Assembly: GCA_937927875.1 (NCBI GenBank)
Contig: CALEYV010000105.1
Coordinates: forward strand, 1 to 20,462
DNA: 20,462 nt
Reading direction: 5' to 3'
Source of the DNA: an uncultured Actinomycetes bacterium
GTDB lineage: Bacteria > Actinomycetota > Acidimicrobiia > IMCC26256 > PALSA-555
Below, piece by piece: positions 7,052 through 13,366 of the stretch; the first letter of the stretch is position 1, and each line of letters opens with the position of its first letter. The notes under the pieces are model-generated. The model saw only the letters and a program-made list of their open reading frames with translations, ran no database searches and was not told the origin of the DNA. The translations under genes and the position numbers were made by a program.

Positions 7052-7642
7052 TCAGTAGTCGATCCCCTTCTTGGCGACGATCCCCTGGTCGTAAGCGTGC
7101 TTGACGTTGCGCATCTCGGTGACGGTGTCGGCGAGCTCGATGAGGGCCGCCGGCGCGTCCCGACCGGTGACGATGACGTTGACGTCGGGGGGACGGTCGC
7201 GGATGGTGGCGAGGACGTCGCCGGCGTCGAGCCAGCCCCAGTTGATCGGGTACGTGACCTCGTCGAGCACCACCAGCCGGTGCTCGCCGGCTCCGATGAC
7301 GCCCGCCGCGTGCGCCCACGCTTCGCGCGCGACCGCCTGGTCCTCGGTCAGGTCCTCGGACTCCCAGCTGAACCCCTCGCCGATGGCCCACCAGTCCACC
7401 CCGAGCTGCTTGGCCGTGTCTTCCTCGCCGACGTGCCACTTGCCCGACTTCAGGAACTGGATGACGGCAACCCGCCAGCCGCGGGCGACCCCGCGCATGA
7501 CGACCCCGAACGCAGCGGTCGACTTGCCCTTGCCGTCCCCGGTGTTGACGAGCACGAGGGACTTGGCCGGCCGCAGGCCTTCGGGCCTCGGGTCCTCGGT
7601 GACCGGCTCGCTGACGTCGTGGTCGGCGGTGTCGCCGCTCAC
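7052..7642 (-). CDS. cobO: Cob(I)yrinic acid a,c-diamide adenosyltransferase CobO (BtuR/CobA type)
   Basis: This enzyme transfers the 5'-deoxyadenosyl group of ATP to cob(I)alamin or earlier corrinoids, forming the adenosyl form used by later steps. The 196-residue protein has the P-loop TGDGKGKST (34-42), the GVDWWAIGEGFSW block, the DEVTYPINWGW block (127-137) and the conserved C-terminal EMRNVKHAYDQGIVAKKGIDY region, all typical of the BtuR/CobO family rather than PduO. GTG 7642 is the chosen start. It overlaps the TGA of an 11-codon leader ORF (GTGA) and has no ribosome-binding site of its own; the bases just upstream are C-rich. A longer reading of the frame to 7726 would run back into the riboswitch. 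The first 25 residues are acidic and probably flexible. This is the first enzyme gene of the riboswitch-controlled operon. Confidence 0.94.
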   Translation of the reverse strand: MSGDTADHDVSEPVTEDPRPEGLRPAKSLVLVNTGDGKGKSTAAFGVVMRGVARGWRVAVIQFLKSGKWHVGEEDTAKQLGVDWWAIGEGFSWESEDLTEDQAVAREAWAHAAGVIGAGEHRLVVLDEVTYPINWGWLDAGDVLATIRDRPPDVNVIVTGRDAPAALIELADTVTEMRNVKHAYDQGIVAKKGIDY

Positions 7643-7674
7643 GGGAGGTCCCGGGATGGGAGGTGGCGGGGCAT
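7639..7674 (-). CDS. Leader mini-ORF (11 aa) upstream of cobO
   Basis: ATG 7674 opens a 12-codon frame, reading MPRHLPSRDLP then TGA, whose stop overlaps the cobO GTG start in a GTGA junction. It has the best ribosome-binding site of the operon: GAGGAG with 5 bases to the ATG. cobO itself has none. I infer that ribosomes load here under riboswitch control and pass to cobO by termination-reinitiation. The peptide shows no obvious regulatory codon run, so its passage rather than its product may matter. No homology is claimed. Confidence 0.5.
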   Translation of the reverse strand: MPRHLPSRDLP

Positions 7675-7679
7675 GGGAT

Positions 7680-7697
7680 CCTCCTCTCGGTCGAGGA
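7680..7697 (-). promoter_or_regulatory. Shine-Dalgarno-sequestering hairpin in the B12 leader
   Basis: On the minus strand CTCCTC (7697-7692) can pair perfectly with GAGGAG (7685-7680) across a 6-base loop. GAGGAG is the ribosome-binding site of the leader ORF. Such a stem would block initiation, suggesting that the riboswitch acts on translation. Pairing is seen directly; its control by the aptamer is inferred. Confidence 0.5.
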
Positions 7698-7723
7698 GTG
7701 ATCGTTCCGCCGGCGCTCGGCCG

Positions 7724-7757
7724 CACGAACCGCTCTGTCCTCGAGAGCTGTGTTCGT
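7724..7757 (-). promoter_or_regulatory. Expression-platform hairpin next to the cobalamin aptamer
   Basis: ACGAAC (7757-7752) pairs with GTTCGT (7729-7724), with an inner GCTCT/AGAGC stem. Its 5' arm shares three bases with the 3' strand of the aptamer's closing helix (GAACG, 7759-7755), so the two helices cannot both form fully. This is what a ligand-dependent switch would need. It might instead be the loop partner of the aptamer's kissing interaction. Confidence 0.45.
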
Positions 7758-7850
7758 TCACCGGCCGGCAGGCGGCCTGGCTCGCCTTGACGGCTTCACA
7801 GTTGCGGGACAGCGCCGGGATCAACCGGACTTCGCTGCGCGGCCGGAACG
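7755..7850 (-). promoter_or_regulatory. Cobalamin riboswitch aptamer
   Basis: The minus strand carries the hallmark cobalamin aptamer core GCTGTCCCGCAACTGT (7813-7798), preceded by GAAGTCCGG and followed by the B12 box GCGAGCCAGGCCGCCTGCCGG (about 7785-7765). The ends close in a helix: CGTTC (7850-7846) with GAACG (7759-7755), extended by CGGCCG (7845-7840) with CGGCCG (7767-7762). The aptamer is compact, about 96 bases, shorter than the classic adenosylcobalamin type with its extra peripheral stems. It lies directly upstream of the cobO-cobT operon and should lower expression when B12 is plentiful. Confidence 0.9.
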
Positions 7851-7853
7851 CCG

Positions 7854-7859
7854 ATCGTA
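7854..7859 (-). promoter_or_regulatory. Candidate -10 box (TACGAT) of the B12 operon promoter
   Basis: TACGAT on the minus strand ends just before the first strand of the riboswitch closing helix. Transcription would therefore begin at or a few bases inside the aptamer's 5' end. The -35 region is not convincing. The slight conflict between the expected start point and the 5' strand of the helix is a reason for caution. Confidence 0.35.
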
Positions 7860-7877
7860 GCGATGCGCGCCCGGAAC

Positions 7878-7891
7878 CGCCACGGGTGGCG
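7878..7891 (-). terminator. Weak terminator-like stem after the ABC exporter genes
   Basis: CGCCA and TGGCG form a 5-bp stem with a 4-base loop, 10 bases after the exporter stop codon and just before the B12 promoter candidate. There is no T-run, so it would be a poor intrinsic terminator. Position is the main argument. Confidence 0.25.
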
Positions 7892-7901
7892 ACGGGTCGG
7901 G

Positions 7902-9701
7902 CTAGCTGGCGCGAGCCTGCGCCGCCGTCCACGACGCCCAGAGGCTGGCGTAGCGGCCTTCGCGGCGAATCAACTCCTCGTGGCGCCCCAGCTCCTGGAG
8001 CCGCCCGTGGTCGACGACCGCGATCCGGTCGGCCCGGGCCGCGGTCGAGAGCCGGTGCGCGACGACCACCACGCTGCGGCCGGCGGTCAGCGCCTCGAGC
8101 GCAGCCTCGACGTCGCGCTCCGTGCCGGGGTCGAGGTTGGAGGTCGCCTCGTCGAGGATCAGCAACGCCGGGTCGGCCAGGGCGGCGCGGGCGAGCGAGA
8201 CGAGCTGGCGCTCCCCGGCTGAGAGGCGCGACCCGCGCTCGCGGACCTCGGTGTCGAGCCCCTCGGGCAGCTCGAGGAACCGGCCCCGGATCCCGAGCGC
8301 GTCAAGGGCGGCGTCGACGGTGGCGTCGCTGGCATCGGGCCGGCCGACCCGCACGTTGTCGCGGATCGAGCCCGCGAACAGGAAGCCCTCCTGGGGCACG
8401 ACCACGATGCGCTCGCGCAGGGACGCGAGTGTGGCGTCGTCGAGCGAGACCCCCCCGAAGCGCACCGCGCCCACCGCCGGGTCGTAGAAGCGGCACATCA
8501 GCTTGGCGAGCGTCGACTTGCCGGCGCCGGTCGGGCCGACGAGGGCGAGCCGTTCCCCGTGCGCGACGGTGACGCTCACCTCCTCGAGGACCAGCGGGCC
8601 GGTGCCGTAGCGGAAGGACACGTCGTCGACCTCGAGCGCGCCCTCGAGCGGCAGGTCGACCGCGCCCGGCTTCTCGGCGACCTTCGGCTCGGTGTCGAGG
8701 AGCGCGACCAGCTTCTTCAGCGCGGCACCGGACTGCTGCAGCGTGTTGTAGAGCTGGCTCAGCTGCTGGACCGGCTCGAACAGGTTGTTGAGGTAGAGGA
8801 TGAAGGCGGCGACGGTGCCGACGGTGACGATCCGCTGGTCCGCGAACCACCCGCCGATTCCGATGATCAGCGCCGTGCCGGCGACACCGCAGAACTCGAT
8901 GAACGGGAAGTAGCGGGTCGAGATGCGGACCGTCTCGAGGTTGGCGTCGTACTGGGCCTCGTTGGTCTCCCGGAACCGGCGGGCGAAGGCCCGCTCCCGC
9001 CCGAAGGCCTGGACGACCCGCACGCCGGCCAGGCCCTCCTGGAGGGTGGCGAGGTTGGCTCCGATGCGGTCCCGCACCTCGAGGAAGGCCCGGCTCGACT
9101 CCCGCCGGAACCAGCGGCTGGCCCAGACGACCGGTGGCACGACGACCAGCGTGCAGAGGGCCAGCTTCCACGACAGGACGAGGATCACGATCACCGCCCC
9201 GAGGAACAGGAAGACGTTCTGGGCGAACTGGGCCAGCCCGATCTGGACCAGGTCCTGCATGGCGTCGACGTCGGAGGTGAGGCGGGCCACCAGCCGGCCG
9301 GTCTGCTCGCGCTCGAAGAAGCCGAGGTCGAGCGCCATGAGGTGGTTGAACACCTTGTTGCGCAGGTCGCGCAGGAACGGCTCCCCGATCTTGGACACCG
9401 ACCAGATGGCGGCCCGGGCGAAGAGCAGCCCGCCGATCGCGACCGCGAGGTAGAGGCCGGCCGCGAGGTCGAGCGCGCCTTCGTCCTTGCCCCGCAGGCC
9501 GGCGTCGATGCCGTGCTTCACGAGTGTCGGCCCGGCCAGGAGGCAGGCGGTCCACAGCATGATGAGCAGGGTCGCGATCGCGATGCGCCGGTGGTACCGG
9601 TCGAGCAGCCGCCACAGGCGCCGCACCAGGTGCTTGGCGTCGTCGCGGGTGAGGAGCTCCTCGTCGCTGGCGAAGGCCTCGAGGCGGGCGTCGCTCGCCA
9701 T
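7902..9701 (-). CDS. ABC exporter half-transporter, subunit with the catalytic glutamate
   Basis: This 599-residue type I ABC exporter subunit has an N-terminal six-helix membrane domain (about residues 40-320) fused to a C-terminal ATPase. The ATPase carries Walker A GPTGAGKST (389-397), Q-loop VPQEGF (Q437), Walker B LLILDE with the catalytic E518, and the switch histidine in VAHRLS (H549). Its signature is LSAGERQ (493-499), which departs from the usual LSGGQ. The partner encoded upstream has the reverse pattern, a canonical LSGGQ but Asp instead of the catalytic Glu. Together they should form a heterodimer with one active and one degenerate ATP site, as known for TM287/288-type exporters. 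The start ATG 9701 shares a base with the partner's stop (TGATG). The substrate cannot be told; drugs, lipids or peptides are all possible. Confidence 0.93.
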   Translation of the reverse strand: MASDARLEAFASDEELLTRDDAKHLVRRLWRLLDRYHRRIAIATLLIMLWTACLLAGPTLVKHGIDAGLRGKDEGALDLAAGLYLAVAIGGLLFARAAIWSVSKIGEPFLRDLRNKVFNHLMALDLGFFEREQTGRLVARLTSDVDAMQDLVQIGLAQFAQNVFLFLGAVIVILVLSWKLALCTLVVVPPVVWASRWFRRESSRAFLEVRDRIGANLATLQEGLAGVRVVQAFGRERAFARRFRETNEAQYDANLETVRISTRYFPFIEFCGVAGTALIIGIGGWFADQRIVTVGTVAAFILYLNNLFEPVQQLSQLYNTLQQSGAALKKLVALLDTEPKVAEKPGAVDLPLEGALEVDDVSFRYGTGPLVLEEVSVTVAHGERLALVGPTGAGKSTLAKLMCRFYDPAVGAVRFGGVSLDDATLASLRERIVVVPQEGFLFAGSIRDNVRVGRPDASDATVDAALDALGIRGRFLELPEGLDTEVRERGSRLSAGERQLVSLARAALADPALLILDEATSNLDPGTERDVEAALEALTAGRSVVVVAHRLSTAARADRIAVVDHGRLQELGRHEELIRREGRYASLWASWTAAQARAS

Positions 9702-11470
9702 CAGTCGGCTGCTCCCGCGACCGGCGCCGCCGCCCCGGCCTGCGCGAGCACCTGGCGGTAGCGGTCCGAGTTCACGAGCAGGTCGTCGTGGGTGCCCTCG
9801 GCGACGACGTGACCCTCGTCGAGCAGCACGACCCGGTCAGCGAGGGCGATCGTCGCGGCCCGATGGGCGATGATCAGGGTGGTCCGGTCGCGCATGACCT
9901 CGCGCAGCGCGGCGCGGATCTCGTGCTCCTTCGTCGGGTCGACCGACGAGGTGGCGTCGTCGAGGATCAGGACCCGGGGGTCGGCGAGGACGGCCCGGGC
10001 GATGGCGACCCGTTGCCGCTGCCCACCGGAGAGCGAGTAGCCGTGCTCACCGATCAGGGTGTCGTAGCCCTCGGGGAGCCGCTGGATGAACTCGTCGGCG
10101 CCGGCCAGGCGGGCCGCCTCGCGCACCGTCTCCATCGACGCGTCGGGCTGCGCGAACGCGATGTTCTCGGCCACGCTGTCGGTGAACAAGAAGGTGTCCT
10201 CGAACACGATCCCGATGGCGCGGCGCAGCTCGCGCAGGCGCAGCTCCCGGATGTCGACGCCGTCGACGAGGACCCGGCCCGCGTCGACGTCGTAGAAGCG
10301 GGGCAGGAGCCGGGCGACGGTCGTCTTGCCGCTGGCGGTGGGGCCGACCACCGCGACCGCCTCGCCGGGATGGAGGAGCAGGTCGAGCCCGTCCAGGACC
10401 GGGGCGCCGGGGCTGTAGCCGAAGCGGACGCCCTCGAACCGCACCTCGCCGCCGCCGGTCCGGGGGAGGGACTTCGGCTTCGGCGGGTCGACCACCGCGG
10501 CGTCGGTGACGAGCAGCTCGTGGATCCGTCCCGCCGCGGCCGAGGAGCGCGCCGCCTGCGCGATGAGCATCCCGACCAGGCGCAGCGGCCAGAGCAGATA
10601 GAGGATGTAGGCGTTGAAGGCGATCAGGTCGCCGATCTGCAGCTTGCCCTGCAGGACGAGGTGACCGCCGTAGCCGAGGATGATGACGAGGGCGAGGGCG
10701 GGCAGGAAGTCGACGAGGGGCAGGAAGTTGGCCCGCAGCCGGGCGCCGGCGAGGGCGCGATCGAGGACCTGGTCGGCCTCGACCCGCAGCTGTTCCTCCT
10801 GGCGGGCCTCGGTGCCGAAGCCCTTCACCACCCGGATCCCGGCCACGCTCTCCTCGACGACGCCCGAGTAGTCGCCGAGCTCGTTCTGGAGCTGGAGCGA
10901 CACCGGGTGCAGCCGATGCGAGAACCGGGCCGCCGCGACCGACAGCAGCGGGAGGGCGCCGAGAGAGAGGACGGCCAGCAGCGCGTTGTGGAGGACCATC
11001 ACGACGATCACGCCCGCGAGCAGGAACATGGTGGCGACGGTCAGCGGGAGCAGCACCACGACGAGGTTCACCTGCTGGATGTCGCTGTTGGCCCGCGCCA
11101 TGAGCTGGCCGGTCTGGGCCCGGTCGTGGAACGCGAAGTGCAGCTGCTGGAGGTGCGCGAACAGCCGCTCGCGCAGGTCGGTCTCGACCCGGTACGAGAT
11201 GCGGAACGCGGTGTAGCGACGCCCGGCGGTGCCGAGGCCCTGGATGACGCCGATCACGGCGATGATCAGCGAGTAGAGGAGGATCTTGTCGCCGTCGCCC
11301 CCGAGGATCCCCTGGTCGACGGCGGCGGCGGCGAGGAGCGGCACCGAGAGCTTGGTGGCGGTCCAGAGCCCGCCGGCAAGGATCCCGAGGGTGAGCCAGC
11401 TCCGCTGAGTGGCGAGCGCCGAGCGCATGAGCCGCCACCCGGCCCGACGCGCCTCGTTCTCTCGGTCCAA
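9701..11470 (-). CDS. ABC exporter half-transporter, subunit with the degenerate ATPase site
   Basis: This 589-residue subunit has six membrane helices and then an ATPase domain. It has Walker A GPTASGKTT (376-384) and a canonical signature LSGGQRQ (480-486), but two departures: Walker B reads VLILDD, with Asp505 at the catalytic glutamate position, and the Q-loop reads IVFEDTF, with Glu424 where Gln is usual. The H-loop AHRAAT (H536) is intact. This is the expected non-hydrolysing half of a heterodimeric exporter, paired with the downstream gene. It appears to start at TTG 11470: AGGAG lies 9 bases upstream and an in-frame TAG lies 15 bases upstream, so nothing longer is possible; ATG 11428 is the alternative. 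A TAGCCT box at 11532-11537 could be its promoter, leaving a leader of about 55 bases. Confidence 0.93.
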   Translation of the reverse strand: MDRENEARRAGWRLMRSALATQRSWLTLGILAGGLWTATKLSVPLLAAAAVDQGILGGDGDKILLYSLIIAVIGVIQGLGTAGRRYTAFRISYRVETDLRERLFAHLQQLHFAFHDRAQTGQLMARANSDIQQVNLVVVLLPLTVATMFLLAGVIVVMVLHNALLAVLSLGALPLLSVAAARFSHRLHPVSLQLQNELGDYSGVVEESVAGIRVVKGFGTEARQEEQLRVEADQVLDRALAGARLRANFLPLVDFLPALALVIILGYGGHLVLQGKLQIGDLIAFNAYILYLLWPLRLVGMLIAQAARSSAAAGRIHELLVTDAAVVDPPKPKSLPRTGGGEVRFEGVRFGYSPGAPVLDGLDLLLHPGEAVAVVGPTASGKTTVARLLPRFYDVDAGRVLVDGVDIRELRLRELRRAIGIVFEDTFLFTDSVAENIAFAQPDASMETVREAARLAGADEFIQRLPEGYDTLIGEHGYSLSGGQRQRVAIARAVLADPRVLILDDATSSVDPTKEHEIRAALREVMRDRTTLIIAHRAATIALADRVVLLDEGHVVAEGTHDDLLVNSDRYRQVLAQAGAAAPVAGAAD

Positions 11471-11540
11471 CGCCTGCTGCTCCTAGGCACCGCGATCGTG
11501 CCCGGCGCGACGACGCTCGGGCCGTGACGGGAGGCTACCA

Positions 11541-11560
11541 GGGGCGGCTCCGACCGCCCC
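11541..11560 (-). terminator. GC-rich hairpin between two minus-strand transcription units
   Basis: GGGGCGG and CCGCCCC form a perfect 7-bp stem with a 6-base loop, 22 bases after the stop of the small gene at 11583. It lies ahead of the exporter start. There is no T-run on either strand, but strong stems without one are common as candidate terminators in high-GC actinobacteria. It probably ends the transcript of the MBL/flavin-reductase group. Confidence 0.45.
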
Positions 11561-11582
11561 CGGGCGAAATGCGTGCCGCGCG

Positions 11583-11765
11583 TCAGCTCGGGTCGGCGCG
11601 CTCGCCGTAGAGCTCGGCGAGCATCTCGACGATCGCGTCGCGCTCTCGCGCGGGATCGCCGATGAAGGCGCCGACGCGCAGGCCTCGGGCGTGCAGATCG
11701 GCGACCAGCGCGCCGACGCGAGTCGAGTCCTTGCCGAGCACGACCACGACCGGGTCGTCGCTCAC
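11583..11765 (-). CDS. Small hypothetical protein (60 aa), beta-alpha-beta-like
   Basis: I do not recognise this 60-residue protein. It begins with a hydrophobic strand (VVVVLG), then a helix (VGALVADLHARGL), a second strand (RVGAFIG) and a final helix, resembling a single Rossmann-like beta-alpha-beta unit. It has no cysteine and no membrane segment. Its reality is supported by its junction: GTG 11765 overlaps the stop of the flavin reductase gene as GTGA, so the two are probably translated together. It has no separate ribosome-binding site, and a strong hairpin follows its stop. It could be an accessory factor for the flavin reductase, or a remnant of a larger domain. Confidence 0.6.
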   Translation of the reverse strand: MSDDPVVVVLGKDSTRVGALVADLHARGLRVGAFIGDPARERDAIVEMLAELYGERADPS

Positions 11766-12271
11766 GGCGAGAGTCGGACGTACTCGCCGCGGAAGAAGAC
11801 GAGCGGCCCGGCGTCGTGCGTGACGCCGAGGTCGAGGACCCGGCCCACGACGATGATGTGGTCGCCGCCGTCGTACTCGGCCCAGAACTCGCAGTCGAGG
11901 TAGGCGAGCACGTCGTGCAGGACCGGTGAGCCGCCGACGCCGACGTGCCAGTCGACCTGCCCGAACCGGTCCGCGCCCTTGGTGGCGAAGAGCCGGCTCA
12001 GCTCCTCCTGGTGCTCGCCGAGGATGTTCACCGCGAAGCGGCGGGCCGCCTCGATGCGGGGCCAGGTGGTCGAGGTCCGCCCCACGCAGAAGAGCACCAG
12101 CGGCGGGTCGATCGACACCGAGGTGAAGGAGTTGGCGGCGACGCCGGCCGGCTCGTCGCCGTCCATGGCCGTGATGATCGTGACGCCGGTGACGAACTGC
12201 CCGAGGACGAGGCGGAAGTCCTCACCGCCGGGCCGGATGACCTCGTCGCCGGCCCCGGCCTCCTCGGCCAC
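11762..12271 (-). CDS. Flavin reductase-like FMN-binding protein
   Basis: This 169-residue protein belongs to the flavin reductase-like split-barrel family (HpaC/NtaB type). Members use NAD(P)H to reduce FMN or FAD for a partner monooxygenase. Family features visible are FRLVLGQFVTGVTIITA near the N terminus, GVAANSFTSVSIDPPLVLFCV with the flavin-contacting segment (about 43-63), FAVNILGEHQEELSRLFA, and a C-terminal HIIVVGRVLDL strand with PLVFFRGEY. No monooxygenase is adjacent, so the partner is unknown; some relatives are FMN-binding oxidoreductases of other types. It starts at GTG 12271, two bases after the stop of the MBL-fold gene, without a clear Shine-Dalgarno site. Its end overlaps the small 60-residue gene. 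Confidence 0.87.
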   Translation of the reverse strand: MAEEAGAGDEVIRPGGEDFRLVLGQFVTGVTIITAMDGDEPAGVAANSFTSVSIDPPLVLFCVGRTSTTWPRIEAARRFAVNILGEHQEELSRLFATKGADRFGQVDWHVGVGGSPVLHDVLAYLDCEFWAEYDGGDHIIVVGRVLDLGVTHDAGPLVFFRGEYVRLSP

Positions 12272-12273
12272 GG

Positions 12274-13167
12274 CTACCGAGGAGTGACGGGGAGGCGCAT
12301 GCCCTCCCGGGCCGCGATCACGTCCGGGCCGTTGGTCTTGGCCGACAGGTCGCGGCAGTACTGGAGGAGGCGGTCGACGTCGTCGTCGGTGTGGGTCGGG
12401 CAGTGGTGGAAGAGGACGAGCGTCCGGGCGCCGGCCTCGCGGGCGACCTGGACCGCGTAGTCGACGCTGCAGTGGCCGAAGTGCCGCTTCACCTCGAACT
12501 CGGCCATGGTGTGCTGCGAGTCGTGGATCAGCACGTCGGTGCCGTCACACAGCTCGAGCACCTCGTTCGGGATGTCGTGCTCCCGCTCGACGGGCGTCGC
12601 GCACCCCTGCCCGTGGTCCGAGATGTAGGTCACCGAGGCGCCCTCGAGCTCGACCCGGTAGCCGAGGGTCGGGTCGGTGTGGCGCACCCAGCGGGACCGC
12701 ACCTTGGCCCCGTTCACGCCGAAGTCGTCGGCGCCGGTGTCATGGAACGAGAGGCTCCCGCCCATGTCGGCGGGCGTGATCGGGAAGTACGGCGGGCGCA
12801 TCACGCCCGAGAACACGGGGCCGAGCCCGCCGGGCTGCTCCGGCCCGTGGATGTCGATGGCGGCGTCGGGCCGGAAGGCGGGCGTGAAGAAGGGCAGCCC
12901 GATGATGTGGTCCCAGTGCAGGTGGGTGAGCAGGACGGTGGCGAGGTAGGGGGTGACGAAGGCGTTGGCCTCCAGCTCGGCGGCCGCGTGGGCGGTCACC
13001 ACCTCGCCGTACTCGCGCAGCCCCGTCCCGAGGTCGAAGATCATGGGCCGGTGGCCGTCGGCCTCGATGGAGACGCACGACGTGTTGCCGCCGTACCGGG
13101 CGTACCGGGCCCCATCGCAGGGCGTCGAGCCGCGCACGCCCCAGAACGTGACGTTCACCCCCGTCAT
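12274..13167 (-). CDS. MBL-fold metallo-hydrolase
   Basis: This 297-residue protein is a metallo-beta-lactamase-fold hydrolase related to the RNase Z/phosphodiesterase-like branch. The N-terminal strand FWGVRGSTPC and RYGGNTSCV are typical of that branch. The metal-binding signature is THLHWDH (81-87), supported by later candidate ligands in YISDHGQG, LIHDSQHT and FHHCPTHTDDD. No signal peptide is seen, so it should be cytoplasmic. The substrate cannot be inferred; cyclic nucleotides, phosphodiesters and other esters are all possible for this fold. It starts at ATG 13167, with no Shine-Dalgarno site but a TATGGT box 8 bases upstream. The flavin reductase gene follows two bases after its stop, so the two are probably co-transcribed. 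Confidence 0.9.
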   Translation of the reverse strand: MTGVNVTFWGVRGSTPCDGARYARYGGNTSCVSIEADGHRPMIFDLGTGLREYGEVVTAHAAAELEANAFVTPYLATVLLTHLHWDHIIGLPFFTPAFRPDAAIDIHGPEQPGGLGPVFSGVMRPPYFPITPADMGGSLSFHDTGADDFGVNGAKVRSRWVRHTDPTLGYRVELEGASVTYISDHGQGCATPVEREHDIPNEVLELCDGTDVLIHDSQHTMAEFEVKRHFGHCSVDYAVQVAREAGARTLVLFHHCPTHTDDDVDRLLQYCRDLSAKTNGPDVIAAREGMRLPVTPR

Positions 13168-13175
13168 CGCGCGCG

Positions 13176-13181
13176 ACCATA
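13176..13181 (-). promoter_or_regulatory. Candidate -10 box (TATGGT) for the MBL-fold gene
   Basis: TATGGT on the minus strand ends 8 bases before the MBL-fold ATG and is one of the few AT-containing spots in a 200-base stretch of nearly pure G/C. It implies a start site within a base or two of the ATG. No Shine-Dalgarno site lies in the gap. Confidence 0.4.
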
Positions 13182-13249
13182 CCCTCGCCGTCGAGGGAGC
13201 ATGCGGGCGTCCCGACCGCTGCTGCCTGGAGCAAGCGCGCCGCGCGCGT

Positions 13250-13267
13250 GCCGAGGCCTGCCTCGGC
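13250..13267 (-). terminator. Hairpin in the 199-base gap after the conserved unknown gene
   Basis: GCCGAGG and CCTCGGC form a perfect 7-bp stem with a 4-base loop, about 100 bases after the stop at 13367 and 82 bases before the MBL-fold start. No T-run follows. The rest of the 13168-13366 gap is extremely GC-rich, and apart from the -10 box at 13176 I see nothing else in it. Confidence 0.3.
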
Positions 13268-13366
13268 GGTGCTCAGGGGAGGGAGGGCGGCGCCGCGCCC
13301 CAGCCCCAACCCGGCACCGGAGCCTGCGACGGCGTCGCGCGCAGGGTCGACGGCGCCGGCGCGGGC

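Noticed and set aside
7675..7932. Extended minus-strand frame reaching back from the leader ORF to 7932
   Set aside because: It runs straight through the riboswitch and into the exporter gene. Only the last 12 codons, with a proper ribosome-binding site, are a plausible ORF.
8559..11527. Long plus-strand frames opposite the ABC exporter genes (400 and 579 codons)
   Set aside because: They are shadows of the two exporter genes, with Asp/Glu/Arg-rich low-complexity translations typical of reverse-frame readings and no family motifs.
13168..13366. Possible small gene or RNA in the gap between the MBL gene and the conserved unknown gene
   Set aside because: No frame with a plausible start and protein character, and only one short perfect stem without a T-run. 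It is best treated as an intergenic promoter/terminator region.
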